DNA from: Chloroflexota bacterium
Lineage (GTDB): Bacteria > Chloroflexota > Ktedonobacteria > Ktedonobacterales > Ktedonobacteraceae
Direction: 5' to 3'
Assembly (NCBI GenBank): GCA_005881295.1
Contig: VBHS01000280.1
Coordinates: forward strand, 1-14,006
Length of the DNA stretch: 14,006 nucleotides
Positions 7,233 through 14,006 of this stretch are shown in pieces. Within the stretch, counting starts at the first letter, position 1. Every line of letters begins with the position of its first letter. The translations under genes were made by a program, and so were the position numbers. The notes beneath the pieces were generated by a model that did not search any database, had not been told where the DNA came from, and worked only from the letters and a program-made list of their open reading frames with translations.

Positions 7233-8658
7233 ATGGTACAAGCGACACGTACCACCAAACTCTTGCTTGATCTGGGCAAGCGAGACCAGGGAGGAGCCAA
7301 TACAGACAAACAGGCCGCTCTCACTGCGACGGTCGAGGTACTGAATAGGGCGCGCGCCTTCTATATCCATTTCTTTCTGGCTCACCCAGACAAGCTTGCT
7401 GAGCGCGTGAGCTATTTCTCAGAGAAGCATCAAGAGGGACGGGAGCGGCTCATCTCCCCCAACGAACTGCTGACCTGGGCCGAAGCCCTCACCGTCTCCA
7501 CCCGCTCCCATCCCCATCCGTTGCCCTCCTACAACTTCAGCGACCAGTTCCCCGAGTTCCCGTTCATCTACCGCCGCTCGGTGATCAAAGATGCCATTGG
7601 TAAAGCGCGTTCCTACCTCTCGCATCTGACCAACTGGAAGGCCTCGGGCAAGAACAAGGGACAGCCTGGACTGCCAGGAGCCACCAATCACCCCACTCTC
7701 TACGACGAAGCGTTCCGTCTGGACTTGGACGGGACCGACCTGCGCCCGAACCCACGCACCTGCTTCGCCCGGCTCAAGATCTACACCGGAACCGCTTGGG
7801 AATGGCAGAACTACCCTGTGAACCTGAACCGCTATTTTGAAGCGCGATGGCGTGATCCAGCCTGGGAGAACCAAAGCCCCAAATTGATCTTGCGCAAGCA
7901 GTCCGCCGCGCTGCACTTCCCGCAGGTGAAGGAAGTCAAGGCCAAGAAGGTCAAAGAGAGCAAAGAAGATCCGCACCTGGTCACAGTGGCCGTCGATCTC
8001 AATGTGAAAAATCTTGCCGTGATCACGGTCAGGCAAGATGGTCGGATCATCGAGACAGCGTTTGTGACCGATCATGGTCTTGACCGACACCGCTATGGGC
8101 ACCTCAAGTGTATTGCGAAGAAACAGTGGCAATCAGGCACGCCGGTGAAAGGCGAGCACAGCAATCAGCAGATCTGGAGACATGTCCGACGGATGAATGA
8201 AGATGCCGCCGACAAAGTTGCGCGCATCATTGCCGATGTCTGCGAAGTATCCCGGCTGTGTGCTGCTCTTTGAACGACTACGCAAGATCAAGCCAACTGG
8301 GAGAAGCAAGTCGGCTCGCATGAACCGCAGGCAAGCCAATCAGCTTCGAGGCAAGATCAACAACTCCAGTAAAGACAAGACCTACGCGGTATGCAGCACA
8401 GTCACCGTCGAAGTCAATCCGCATGGGACATCCCAATACTGCTCGCGATGCGGCGCCAAGGGGGAAAGGTTTTCCCACCGAGGCGGCAAGCGCATCACAG
8501 AGAAGTGGGGAAAATTGTTTTTCTGTCCCGTCTGTCATTACGTGGCGAATGCTGACTTTAATGCCTCTGTGAATGTGCATCGCTCGTTTTATCGAGAATG
8601 GCATTGGAAGCCACGCGACAAACCGCCTCGCCATCGGCTGCTAGAGTCGCAGCCTTGA
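7233..8658 (+). pseudogene. tnpB: TnpB (IS605 OrfB) RNA-guided nuclease, frameshifted
   Basis: TnpB is the RuvC-type, omega-RNA-guided endonuclease of IS200/IS605 elements and the ancestor of Cas12. Coding starts at ATG 7233 (VQATRTTKLLLDLGKRDQGG) behind a GGGAG site. The RuvC-I Asp255 (VAVDLNVKNLAV, codon at 7995) is in the first frame. The frame breaks at about 8244-8250, where GAAGTAT stands for an expected GAAAAGTAT (Glu-Lys-Tyr), a probable loss of two bases. The original frame then stops at 8271-8273. The other frame continues with RuvC-II Glu (LLFERLRK, codon 8272), the zinc-ribbon pairs CSRC and CPVC, and RuvC-III Asp (NADFNASVNV, codon 8554), to the stop at 8656-8658. The full product would be about 475 residues. 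The catalytic triad is split between two frames, so the gene should be dead. The rest is well preserved, which suggests recent inactivation. Confidence 0.9.
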
Positions 8659-8661
8659 AGG

Positions 8662-8890
8662 CGGAGCATGCTCTCTCCGGCTAAAGGGCGGAGGGAAGAA
8701 GTCTGTCAGAGGGACACCCCGACAAAGACTGGCAGGCCAGGCCGGTCCCGGTAACGGGACACGCAAGGTGGTATGGCTAGCGTTGGTCCGAAAGGGGGAC
8801 GTTCCAACCTTCATCCTCTTTAGGACATGACCTGATCTGATAACCTCCTGGAATGGAGCAGGAACGCTGGGAAGGTCGGACTGGATCAGG
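8662..8890 (+). ncRNA. Candidate omega RNA (reRNA) in the 3' tail of the tnpB element
   Basis: The sequence directly after tnpB has no convincing coding frame but a chain of hairpins. These are 8662-8666/8675-8679, then 8700-8707/8721-8730 (AGTCT-GTC with GAC-AA-AGACT). Next is 8745-8750/8755-8760, a perfect 6-bp stem closed by a GTAA loop of the GNRA type. The last are 8765-8769/8807-8811 with an inner 8786-8789/8797-8800, and 8831-8837/8884-8890 enclosing 8846-8850/8859-8863. TnpB guide RNAs arise from exactly this place: the end of tnpB and the right end of the element, with the guide taken from flanking DNA. Boundaries and function are inferred from position and structure only. Confidence 0.42.
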
Positions 8891-8910
8891 GCGGCGCGAA
8901 CAGCTGACGT

Positions 8911-8932
8911 CCAGGTTTGTTCTACAAACTGG
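8911..8932. repeat. Hairpin, possibly the right-end palindrome of the element
   Basis: CCAG plus TTTGT (8911-8914, 8916-8920) pairs with ACAAA plus CTGG (8924-8932). The loop is 3 nt and one G is bulged. It is the last strong palindrome after tnpB. From there to the stop of the next gene (8933-9062) I see no gene and no clear terminator. Confidence 0.4.
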
Positions 8933-9062
8933 ATAACAGTTGATACCACGCTTCTGCTTGATAGGTAGGTACTCATTTCCGTAAAGTTTGCGCTTTTATC
9001 GAAAGGGGTTCTAATATCTGGGGGTCGAAAGAGCTCGTGAAAGTTTTTCAGAGCGATCTTCT

Positions 9063-11705
9063 TTATTCTTCAAGTTCACCTTGTAACGCCAGGCATTCCG
9101 CAATAGCTTGCTCTTCGGTGAGTGCCTGGCCTTCGAGCCGGGCGGCCAGCCAACTTTCTTCGTCCACGCGGGAGCGAATCTGGAGCATAACCGCTTGAAT
9201 AACAGGAGAGTCACTTAACCATGAGCTTGAACCAACAGCACCCATCAAGCTTTTGTTTGCCCCCCACAGTCGAGCCGCCTGCAGGCTAGCCGAACGTGGG
9301 TCCGGTTCTTCTCTCAAACCTATCGCAAAACCTAATAGCCCAATACCTGTTGCAACAAATTGTTTGTAACCAATTTCATGGCTTAGTTCAATACTCTTTA
9401 GCAAGAGCGCGATTGCTTCTGTGTATTTCCCCTCCAGGATCAACATCCCACCCTGATCTTTCATCACATCGGCAATCGCGCTCTTGTCACCAACCTGTTC
9501 AAATAGCTCTCTACTTTGAGCATAGTAATACCGCATTTGCTCGAAGTTATATGTGAAGCCAGCTGCCGCGCCCAGGTAAAAGAGCAACTGAGCGCGCAGC
9601 CATATATCGTCTGTGGGAGAGAGCAATTGCAGGCCTTGCTCGTACAAACTTTTGGCCAGTTCGTGATTGCCCTGGGCATGAGCTGGCCATCCCCGGTAAA
9701 ATAATGCAGTCGCCAGGCCCCTGGGATCGTCCAATTGCCGCCAGAGCGCGATGCTCGCTTCTGCCAGTTCTACCGCTTTGCTCTGCTCGTTTTGCAAGCA
9801 TACCAGGCGGGCCGCTTCGCCCAACGCTTTTGCCCTTGCTGCCAATGCGGTCCTTCCTGCTCCTCCCACAATTGGAACTTCCAGCACTGCATCCAGCCAG
9901 CCTCGCCCTTCAACCAGGTGGCCTTGCCATTCCCAGTATGCTCGAAGGGCCGCCGCTAGACGTAGAGACACCTCAACAGCGAGAACTTCGGCTCCGGTCA
10001 CTATCTTCAATGGCCCGGCCAGCAATGAGACGCTATCTCCAACCCCTTTCATTTCTTCCTCATCACTGGTCGACCTGCCCGTGGGGCTGACAGGTTTACT
10101 TGCAACCATGGTGGCTCCAGTACTGGCTCGTTGAAGCGACCACTTCAAAGCCGCGCGGAAATTATCCTGCTCTGTCACCAGCCGAGCCTGCCACATGAGT
10201 TGCTGTGGACCTCTTAATCCTATCTCAGCTGTTTCTGTCACCCACAGGTAATAGCAGGCATGCCAGTCTCGTAGACGCTCAAGCTCACCATGTGCGTTCA
10301 ACCGTTCCAGTGCATAGGCACGCAGCGTCTCCAGCAGTGTAAAGCGCACTTGCCCAGCTGTCATTGGCAGTCGCACCAGCAAACTATTGTCAACAAGGCG
10401 CTCAAGCAGATCCAATGTGAACTCTGAAACAGTGGCGTCCTCGTCATCCAGGTCCGTTGCAACAGCCTGCAGCATCGCTTCTGCTGCCTCAAGCGACCAT
10501 CCTCCGCTAAACACTCCCAGACGAGCAAACCACGCTTGCTCGATGGGAGTGAGTAAGTCATAACTCCATCGAATGGTATTGCGCATAGTGTGTTGCCTAT
10601 CTGGTAGATTTTTGGCACCTCTCGTCAATACGGAGAGCCGCGCCTCTGAGAGCCGTGCCAGGAGCATCGCTGGTGGTAGCAACTTGACGCGAGCAGCAGC
10701 CAGTTCAAGCGCCAGCGGTAATCCGTCGACTCTGGCACAAATTTGAGCGATGCTGGCTGCGTTTTCAGTGGTCAAGGCAAAGCCCGGTTCTACAGCCCGG
10801 GCTCGCTCAACAAAGAGCTGAACCGCTCCATACTGCGCAAGCTTTGTTACATCCAACGCATCACTTGAGTCGGGTACGTCTAGTGGCTGTACCTTGAACT
10901 CGTTCTCACCGTACAAATGCAGTACCATTCTGCTGGTGACCAGCACTTTGAGACCAGGAGCCGCTGCCAGCAACTCGCCGATGACTGGAGCTGCATCACT
11001 TACCTGCTCGAAATTATCGAGTAATAACAGCAGTTGCTTGTCTTGCAGATGGGTAATCAGGCTTTGAATCGCAGACGAGGCAGGGGCAGGCTTGATATTT
11101 AAGATCTGCATGATGCCCAGCAGCATCCGGTCTGAATCACGCGCTGCAGCCAGAGACACAAGCCACACACCTTGCGCAAATGTATCGACCAGTTCCTTCG
11201 CCACATGCAAAGCGAGACGCGTTTTGCCACTACCACCTGGTCCCACCAGCGTGATCAGCCGCACCTCTTCCTGTCCCAACACCTGGCGGAGTTGCTCTAC
11301 CTCCTCTTCTCTCCCGACAAGTCGTGTAAGCTGAGCAGGTAAATTGTGCCGGACGGAACGCCGAGAGACGTAATCCGTGTGATGCATCGTATTCCTACTA
11401 GTTAAAAGATTGAGGGGATGCGTTTGCCACTCCTGAGGACTAAAGCTGCTTTGTTCCTTCTGTGCAAGTTCAAGCAGTTGAATTGCTTCGTTCTGGGTGG
11501 TAATCGCTTGCCATCGTGCCAGCGTAGTGATAATGCGCCGTACTTCCACCTCGGTCAGGTGGGCGTTCCCATTACCGCTTAGCTTGCGGCTAAGTACCTT
11601 CGGGTGTAAACCAAGCTCGTCGGCCAGGTCCTTCTGGAAATAGCCAGCGGCACGCAGGTGCTTGCGTAAGTTGTTGCTTAATGCCTTCGCGCTTATGCTA
11701 TTCAA
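9063..11705 (-). CDS. XRE-type HTH, NB-ARC ATPase, TPR regulator (STAND family)
   Basis: An 880-residue signal-transduction ATPase of the STAND class. Residues about 10-65 form a helix-turn-helix (FQKDLADELGLHPKVLSRKLSG). The NB-ARC module begins near 126 (RLVGREEEVEQL). It has Walker A GPGGSGKT at 155-162 (Lys161), Walker B LLLLLDNFEQ with Asp230, an LVTSR sensor at about 257-261, and GLPLAL further on. A winged-helix-like part and a TPR region (about 500-880) follow, with the typical ending seen in AfsR/MalT-like regulators. Such proteins bind DNA once a ligand at the TPR sensor releases the ATPase; the ligand is unknown. The start is TTG at 11705, preceded by GGTGGGGA. The first in-frame ATG is at residue 107, which would delete the HTH. 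A Ser/Glu-rich loop near residues 535-560 interrupts the helical part. It has no obvious operon partner. Confidence 0.9.
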   Translation of the reverse strand: MNSISAKALSNNLRKHLRAAGYFQKDLADELGLHPKVLSRKLSGNGNAHLTEVEVRRIITTLARWQAITTQNEAIQLLELAQKEQSSFSPQEWQTHPLNLLTSRNTMHHTDYVSRRSVRHNLPAQLTRLVGREEEVEQLRQVLGQEEVRLITLVGPGGSGKTRLALHVAKELVDTFAQGVWLVSLAAARDSDRMLLGIMQILNIKPAPASSAIQSLITHLQDKQLLLLLDNFEQVSDAAPVIGELLAAAPGLKVLVTSRMVLHLYGENEFKVQPLDVPDSSDALDVTKLAQYGAVQLFVERARAVEPGFALTTENAASIAQICARVDGLPLALELAAARVKLLPPAMLLARLSEARLSVLTRGAKNLPDRQHTMRNTIRWSYDLLTPIEQAWFARLGVFSGGWSLEAAEAMLQAVATDLDDEDATVSEFTLDLLERLVDNSLLVRLPMTAGQVRFTLLETLRAYALERLNAHGELERLRDWHACYYLWVTETAEIGLRGPQQLMWQARLVTEQDNFRAALKWSLQRASTGATMVASKPVSPTGRSTSDEEEMKGVGDSVSLLAGPLKIVTGAEVLAVEVSLRLAAALRAYWEWQGHLVEGRGWLDAVLEVPIVGGAGRTALAARAKALGEAARLVCLQNEQSKAVELAEASIALWRQLDDPRGLATALFYRGWPAHAQGNHELAKSLYEQGLQLLSPTDDIWLRAQLLFYLGAAAGFTYNFEQMRYYYAQSRELFEQVGDKSAIADVMKDQGGMLILEGKYTEAIALLLKSIELSHEIGYKQFVATGIGLLGFAIGLREEPDPRSASLQAARLWGANKSLMGAVGSSSWLSDSPVIQAVMLQIRSRVDEESWLAARLEGQALTEEQAIAECLALQGELEE

Positions 11706-11771
11706 AATATGTCCCCACCAGGTTGCATCGCGTCAGTTTGAAACATCATTGAAGGCTTGATGAGAGTAGAC

Positions 11772-11787
11772 TTTTGGGTTACCAAAA
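11772..11787. promoter_or_regulatory. Palindrome upstream of the STAND regulator, possible operator
   Basis: TTTTGG (11772-11777) and CCAAAA (11782-11787) form a perfect 6-bp inverted repeat around GTTA. It lies 67-82 bp upstream of the TTG start, just downstream of a possible promoter. A self-binding operator for the HTH protein is a guess. Confidence 0.25.
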
Positions 11788-11793
11788 ACCAAT

Positions 11794-11821
11794 TAAATAA
11801 GACCCCAGTAAGTATACTCAA
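11794..11821 (-). promoter_or_regulatory. Possible promoter of the STAND regulator
   Basis: On the minus strand, TTGAGT (complement of 11816-11821) is followed after 16 bp by TATTTA (complement of 11794-11799). The -35 is fair and the -10 weak. The leader would be about 80 nt and would contain the 11772-11787 palindrome. Confidence 0.3.
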
Positions 11822-11987
11822 CCTGGAATGCGTAAAGCAAGAGAAAATGGGATGGGGAATCTTTTTCATAAGTTTGCAGGAGGTGCGAGTGGCAGGGATA
11901 GGATGAAGCTTTGCTATTGCTCCACAAGAAGTCGCCCATCATCGCATCAAACTGACAGCTACAAAGGCTATTTAGAAAGGATCATAT

Positions 11988-12353
11988 ATGCACCTTCTTC
12001 ACATTAATGCGCGGAGCTATGGCAGGATTTTTGAAGTGTTGCCAGAGGAGGTAGAGAATGCTGAACTTATAGCAGAAGAGGCAGTGAGCCATCTATTGCT
12101 CGGCCTTTTTGATGAGGTGATTGTGGATGATGTATCTATTCACTTCTCTTGTGCCTCAAGGATGGGTCAGCGAGACTGCTTTATTCAGATTCAAGCCCAA
12201 TGCTCTCTCCAATCCTTCAAAATGTTTCCCTGTACAAGGGAGCACATGGAACTTACCGTGGGAAAAAGTATATGTTCTCTCCTGAAGGAATTTTTTGGGC
12301 CGGTGACGATAGATAGTGTCATTGCCCAGCCCCTCTTCATGAGAACACGATAA
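11988..12353 (+). CDS. Small hypothetical protein (121 aa)
   Basis: I do not recognise this protein. It is 121 residues, acidic in its first half (LPEEVENAELIAEEAVSHLLLGLFDEVIVDD) and mixed later, with four Cys (54, 64, 72, 82 approximately) and one more in SICSLLKEFF. No signal peptide or membrane helix is present, so it should be cytoplasmic. Strand and helix alternate as in a compact alpha/beta fold. The ATG at 11988 has GAAAGGA at 11975-11981 as its ribosome binding site. It is divergent from the STAND regulator, with a 282-nt shared upstream region. It may be a target of that regulator, or a cargo gene beside the mobile relics that start about 110 nt downstream. Real coding status is likely but not certain. 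Confidence 0.6.
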   Translation: MHLLHINARSYGRIFEVLPEEVENAELIAEEAVSHLLLGLFDEVIVDDVSIHFSCASRMGQRDCFIQIQAQCSLQSFKMFPCTREHMELTVGKSICSLLKEFFGPVTIDSVIAQPLFMRTR

Positions 12354-12463
12354 AGCAAGCTTAAAGCTTCAGCACTTCAGATAAACCCCCTTTGACCATG
12401 CCTGTACCTGGAAAAACCGCGGTTGCCTCCGCTTCTGGTACAAGAGCACCCCTGCGACTCATG

Positions 12464-12535
12464 ACAACTGAAACAACTGAAACAACTGAAACAACTGAAA
12501 CAATTGAAACAAGTGCGACAAGTGCGACAAGTGCG
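12464..12535. repeat. 9-bp tandem repeat, eight units
   Basis: The array has four exact copies of ACAACTGAA (12464-12499), one variant ACAATTGAA (12500-12508), and three exact copies of ACAAGTGCG (12509-12535). A partial unit (ACAA) follows. All units share ACAA plus a 5-base variable part. There are no spacers, so this is not a CRISPR. It sits exactly where the serine-recombinase relic loses its homology. Both strands are open through it in more than one frame, which creates artificial low-complexity peptides such as repeats of CFS and CRT. Confidence 0.95.
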
Positions 12536-12544
12536 ACAAAAAGC

Positions 12545-12800
12545 TAGCAGAAGAGCTGTTGTTGCGGCGAGCAAATCGCTGATTGCGGGCTCATTTGGCC
12601 TGCACCGCGTCAAACTGCTCCCGGCTGATGATGGCTGGCACCTGGGTGACCAGTATCCATTCCTCCGGCTGGGTATAGTGGTATCCGCCGCGCATCCACC
12701 CCAGAGGCTACTAACGGGTTCGTGCCGTATGGCAGCGGGTTCGGCCAATATAGACCACCCCGGTGTACGTGGGATTGGTTAAAATGCCATGCACCGTGGC
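12545..12800 (-). pseudogene. Relic of a large serine site-specific recombinase
   Basis: Read on the minus strand in one frame, this stretch gives ATVHGILTNPTYTGVVYIG, a recombinase-domain signature. It continues through PEEWILVTQVPAIISREQF and DAVQAK to ARNQRFARRNN, all typical of the domain between the catalytic N-terminus and the zinc ribbon of large serine recombinases. The frame has two adjacent TAG stops (complement of 12708-12713) and a TGA (complement of 12591-12593). Neither the catalytic domain nor the zinc-ribbon cysteines are present. It is a decayed internal fragment, cut by the 9-bp repeat on one side and the IS3 relic on the other. Confidence 0.75.
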
Positions 12801-12905
12801 TTGTTTCAAGAGGAGATGTATCTCAAAGAGTACGAGTTCTTTGCCGACGCGGAAGCGAATTTGGAGATGTTCATCGAGCAGGTGTATAATACCAAGCGTT
12901 TACAT
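12798..12905 (+). pseudogene. C-terminal relic of an IS3-type (rve/DDE) transposase
   Basis: The frame reads FQEEMYLKEYEFFADAEAN, then LEMFIEQVYNTKRLH. It matches the end of the integrase core of IS3/IS150-group OrfB proteins, in the part after the last catalytic Glu that normally leads to a conserved SxLGYxxPxEFE ending. Here the homology stops at about 12905 and unrelated residues follow (RKDGEPTPEAV). The first part of the gene is missing. From 12906 to 13026 I see no gene, only a short AGCCT/AGGCT stem (12919-12923 with 12931-12935). Confidence 0.72.
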
Positions 12906-13026
12906 CGAAAGGATGGAGAGCCTACACCGGAGGCTGTATGCGAGAGCAGCCTGAAGGGCCATCCTGGGAAGGCAGCGAAGCTGCGGAGAATGAATGGATT
13001 ATGGAAACAAGGGATGATCATGCTCT

Positions 13027-13797
13027 ATGACTACCTCTCACCAGCTGTGGAGTGTACCTGGGCCACATATAACGCTTGCTAAAAATGAGGTACATGTATG
13101 GAGGGCCTCACTTGAGGCTTCAGAGCGCGTGTACTCTATTCTACAACGGGTACTCTCGACGGATGAGTATGGAGTGGCCACGCGGTTTTACTTCGAGAGG
13201 GATCGTCGCCGCTGGACGATCGCACACGGAATACTCAGGATGTTACTGGCACTTTACCTCGACGTTGATCCATCCAAACTTCAGTTTGTGACCAATGACT
13301 ATGGAAAGCCAGCGATTGCTTCTCCACCCGGAGGAAAGCACTTGCAATTCAATCTTTCCCATTCGGGTGATTTGGCACTGTATGCTTTTGCTTATGACAG
13401 GCAGGTGGGGATTGATGTAGAGCGTATACGTGACAACATCGAATATGAGGAGCTGGCACGTTCTCACTTCTCTCCCTCTGAATATACAATGTTACAGACA
13501 CTCCCCCTTTTGATACGGAAAGAAGCTTTTTTCTTATGTTGGTCCCGAAAAGAGGCGTATATCAAAGCCAAGGGGAAGGGACTATCCATTCCGCTCGATC
13601 AGTTCGATATGTCTCTGACACCTGGAGAACCCGCGACATTACTCGCTAGCAGGGAGGAGCCTCAAGCGAGGGAACGCTGGTCAGTCCAGGCGCTTGCTCC
13701 TGGGACCAGCTATGTAGGCGCTCTGGTTGTCGAGGGAGTGGGCTGGCAACTTCGCTGCTGGCAGTGGCAAAGGGAAGGGAGTGCTTCTCCGGGTTGA
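13027..13797 (+). CDS. Sfp-type 4'-phosphopantetheinyl transferase
   Basis: A 256-residue enzyme that moves the 4'-phosphopantetheine arm of CoA to a Ser of carrier proteins (ACP or PCP). The N-terminal half holds HVWRASL and RFYFERDRRRWTIAHGILRML. The second half has NDYGKPAI, FNLSHSGDLALYAF (109-121), VGIDVERI with Mg ligands Asp130 and Glu132, and WSRKEAYIKAKGKGL with Glu176. All catalytic residues are present. Length and the W-S-R-K-E-A motif place it in the Sfp/EntD group, which serves polyketide and non-ribosomal peptide synthases. No such synthase lies in this window. The start ATG is the first after an in-frame TGA (13015-13017). Its ribosome binding site is poor (GGGA, 12 nt away). 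The upstream DNA is mobile-element debris, so its promoter may be new or supplied by that debris. Confidence 0.93.
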   Translation: MTTSHQLWSVPGPHITLAKNEVHVWRASLEASERVYSILQRVLSTDEYGVATRFYFERDRRRWTIAHGILRMLLALYLDVDPSKLQFVTNDYGKPAIASPPGGKHLQFNLSHSGDLALYAFAYDRQVGIDVERIRDNIEYEELARSHFSPSEYTMLQTLPLLIRKEAFFLCWSRKEAYIKAKGKGLSIPLDQFDMSLTPGEPATLLASREEPQARERWSVQALAPGTSYVGALVVEGVGWQLRCWQWQREGSASPG

Positions 13798-13899
13798 TTC
13801 TCTACCGGCCTGTTGGCGTATTTCTGACGAAAAGCTACAATAGGGTATTGAAGCCCTGTGTGCTTTGTTGCGCTGCCTCAGAGACTGTCTTCCTGCTTG

Positions 13900-13929
13900 C
13901 AGATATTGGTATACTTATAGCAATATCTG
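13900..13929. promoter_or_regulatory. Perfect 9-bp inverted repeat, candidate operator
   Basis: CAGATATTG (13900-13908) and CAATATCTG (13921-13929) are exact inverted copies around a 12-nt centre that itself starts with GTATAC. The site is 32 bp before the start of the response-regulator gene. A weak promoter, TTGCAG (13897-13902) with CAATAT (13921-13926) at 18 bp, would overlap both arms, so a dimer bound here could block it. Confidence 0.5.
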
Positions 13930-13960
13930 TTGATATAACCTGGATGAGCGGGTGTAAGGA

Positions 13961-14006
13961 ATGGCTATCATAAAATTGTTACTCGTTGATGATCATGGAC
14001 CGCTGC
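13961..14006 (+). CDS. Response regulator receiver domain, N-terminal fragment (cut by window edge)
   Basis: Only 15 complete codons are in the window: MAIIKLLLVDDHGPL, starting at ATG 13961. LLLVDDH is the first strand of a CheY-like receiver domain, with the two acidic residues (10 and 11) that hold Mg near the phosphorylated Asp. The VDDH form, with Gly-Pro-Leu after it, is usual in NarL/FixJ (LuxR-type) regulators, so a C-terminal HTH is expected beyond the window. AAGGA touches the start codon, which is closer than ideal. The 9-bp inverted repeat upstream may be its operator. Confidence 0.8.
   Translation, partial: MAIIKLLLVDDHGPL

Larger units (their letters stand above)
7114..8932 (+). 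mobile_element. Degraded IS200/IS605-type (tnpB-only, IS1341-like) element, approximate span
   Basis: The span runs from a left palindrome (7114-7149) through a promoter, a frameshifted tnpB and a hairpin-dense 3' tail ending with a hairpin at 8911-8932. No tnpA (Y1 transposase) is present in or beside it. Elements of this family have no terminal inverted repeats and make no target duplication, so the exact ends cannot be read from one copy. The limits given are only those of the outermost palindromes. Confidence 0.5.

Noticed and set aside
7419..8132. 237-aa open frame on the minus strand under tnpB
   Set aside because: It is antisense to a well-supported TnpB coding region with catalytic motifs; a GC-rich gene often leaves such open shadows.
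8241..8274. Programmed ribosomal frameshift in tnpB
   Set aside because: There is no slippery heptamer, no nearby upstream Shine-Dalgarno-like stimulator and no tradition of frameshifting in TnpB; a two-base loss explains the site more simply.
12464..12540. CRISPR array
   Set aside because: Units are 9 bp, directly adjacent and without spacers; there are no cas genes.
12377..12748. 123-aa Cys-rich protein on the minus strand
   Set aside because: Its repeating CFS/CRT stretch is only the 9-bp tandem repeat in translation, and the rest is another frame of the recombinase relic.
12906..13010. Group II intron or other RNA element after the IS3 relic
   Set aside because: A short AGCCT/AGGCT stem and GTATGCG-like bases recall intron-encoded regions, but no domain V or reverse transcriptase is visible.
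13764..13973. 69-aa frame overlapping the end of the phosphopantetheinyl transferase and the response regulator start
   Set aside because: It overlaps both real genes in another frame, has no ribosome binding site and covers the operator-like repeat.

Overview
The window looks like a stretch of chromosome from a Ktedonobacteria-type Chloroflexi. This is inferred from gene style only: a large XRE-NB-ARC-TPR regulator, a PD40 S9 peptidase, a TnpB element, and serine recombinase and IS3 relics scattered among housekeeping genes. No rRNA or tRNA was seen, so the taxonomy is tentative.

Positions 1-4206 are mainly rightward. A 63-aa membrane-anchored or secreted micro-protein sits between a hairpin-rich leader and a strong intrinsic terminator. 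A glutaredoxin-like protein and a DUF2085 membrane protein follow as a probable pair. A consensus-like promoter then leads into mtaB (tRNA ms2t6A methylthiotransferase). Close behind it is a lipoprotein with a seven-bladed virginiamycin-B-lyase-like propeller. Positions 4236-6952 hold a leftward two-gene operon: a very acidic protein of unknown function, then an S9 (acylaminoacyl-peptidase-like) protein. The S9 protein appears to have lost, in frame, the segment carrying its catalytic serine. This is the most striking observation in the window.

Positions about 7100-8940 are a decayed IS200/IS605-type tnpB element. It has a two-block hairpin, a TTGACA promoter, and a tnpB gene broken by a frameshift between RuvC-I and RuvC-II. 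About 250 nt of hairpin-dense non-coding sequence follows and is a candidate omega (re)RNA. A large leftward STAND-type regulator (HTH, NB-ARC, TPR) occupies 9063-11705 and probably starts at TTG.

The right end holds a 121-aa unknown gene, then a graveyard of mobile DNA. This consists of an exact 9-bp tandem repeat, a serine-recombinase relic with three in-frame stops on the minus strand, and the tail of an IS3-type transposase on the plus strand. The two relics meet at about 12798-12800. Next comes an intact Sfp-type 4'-phosphopantetheinyl transferase. The window ends in the first 15 codons of a response regulator, preceded by a perfect 9-bp inverted repeat.

No obvious multi-gene novel system is visible. 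The best candidates for new biology are the nucleophile-less S9 protein with its acidic partner, and the structured RNA after the broken tnpB.
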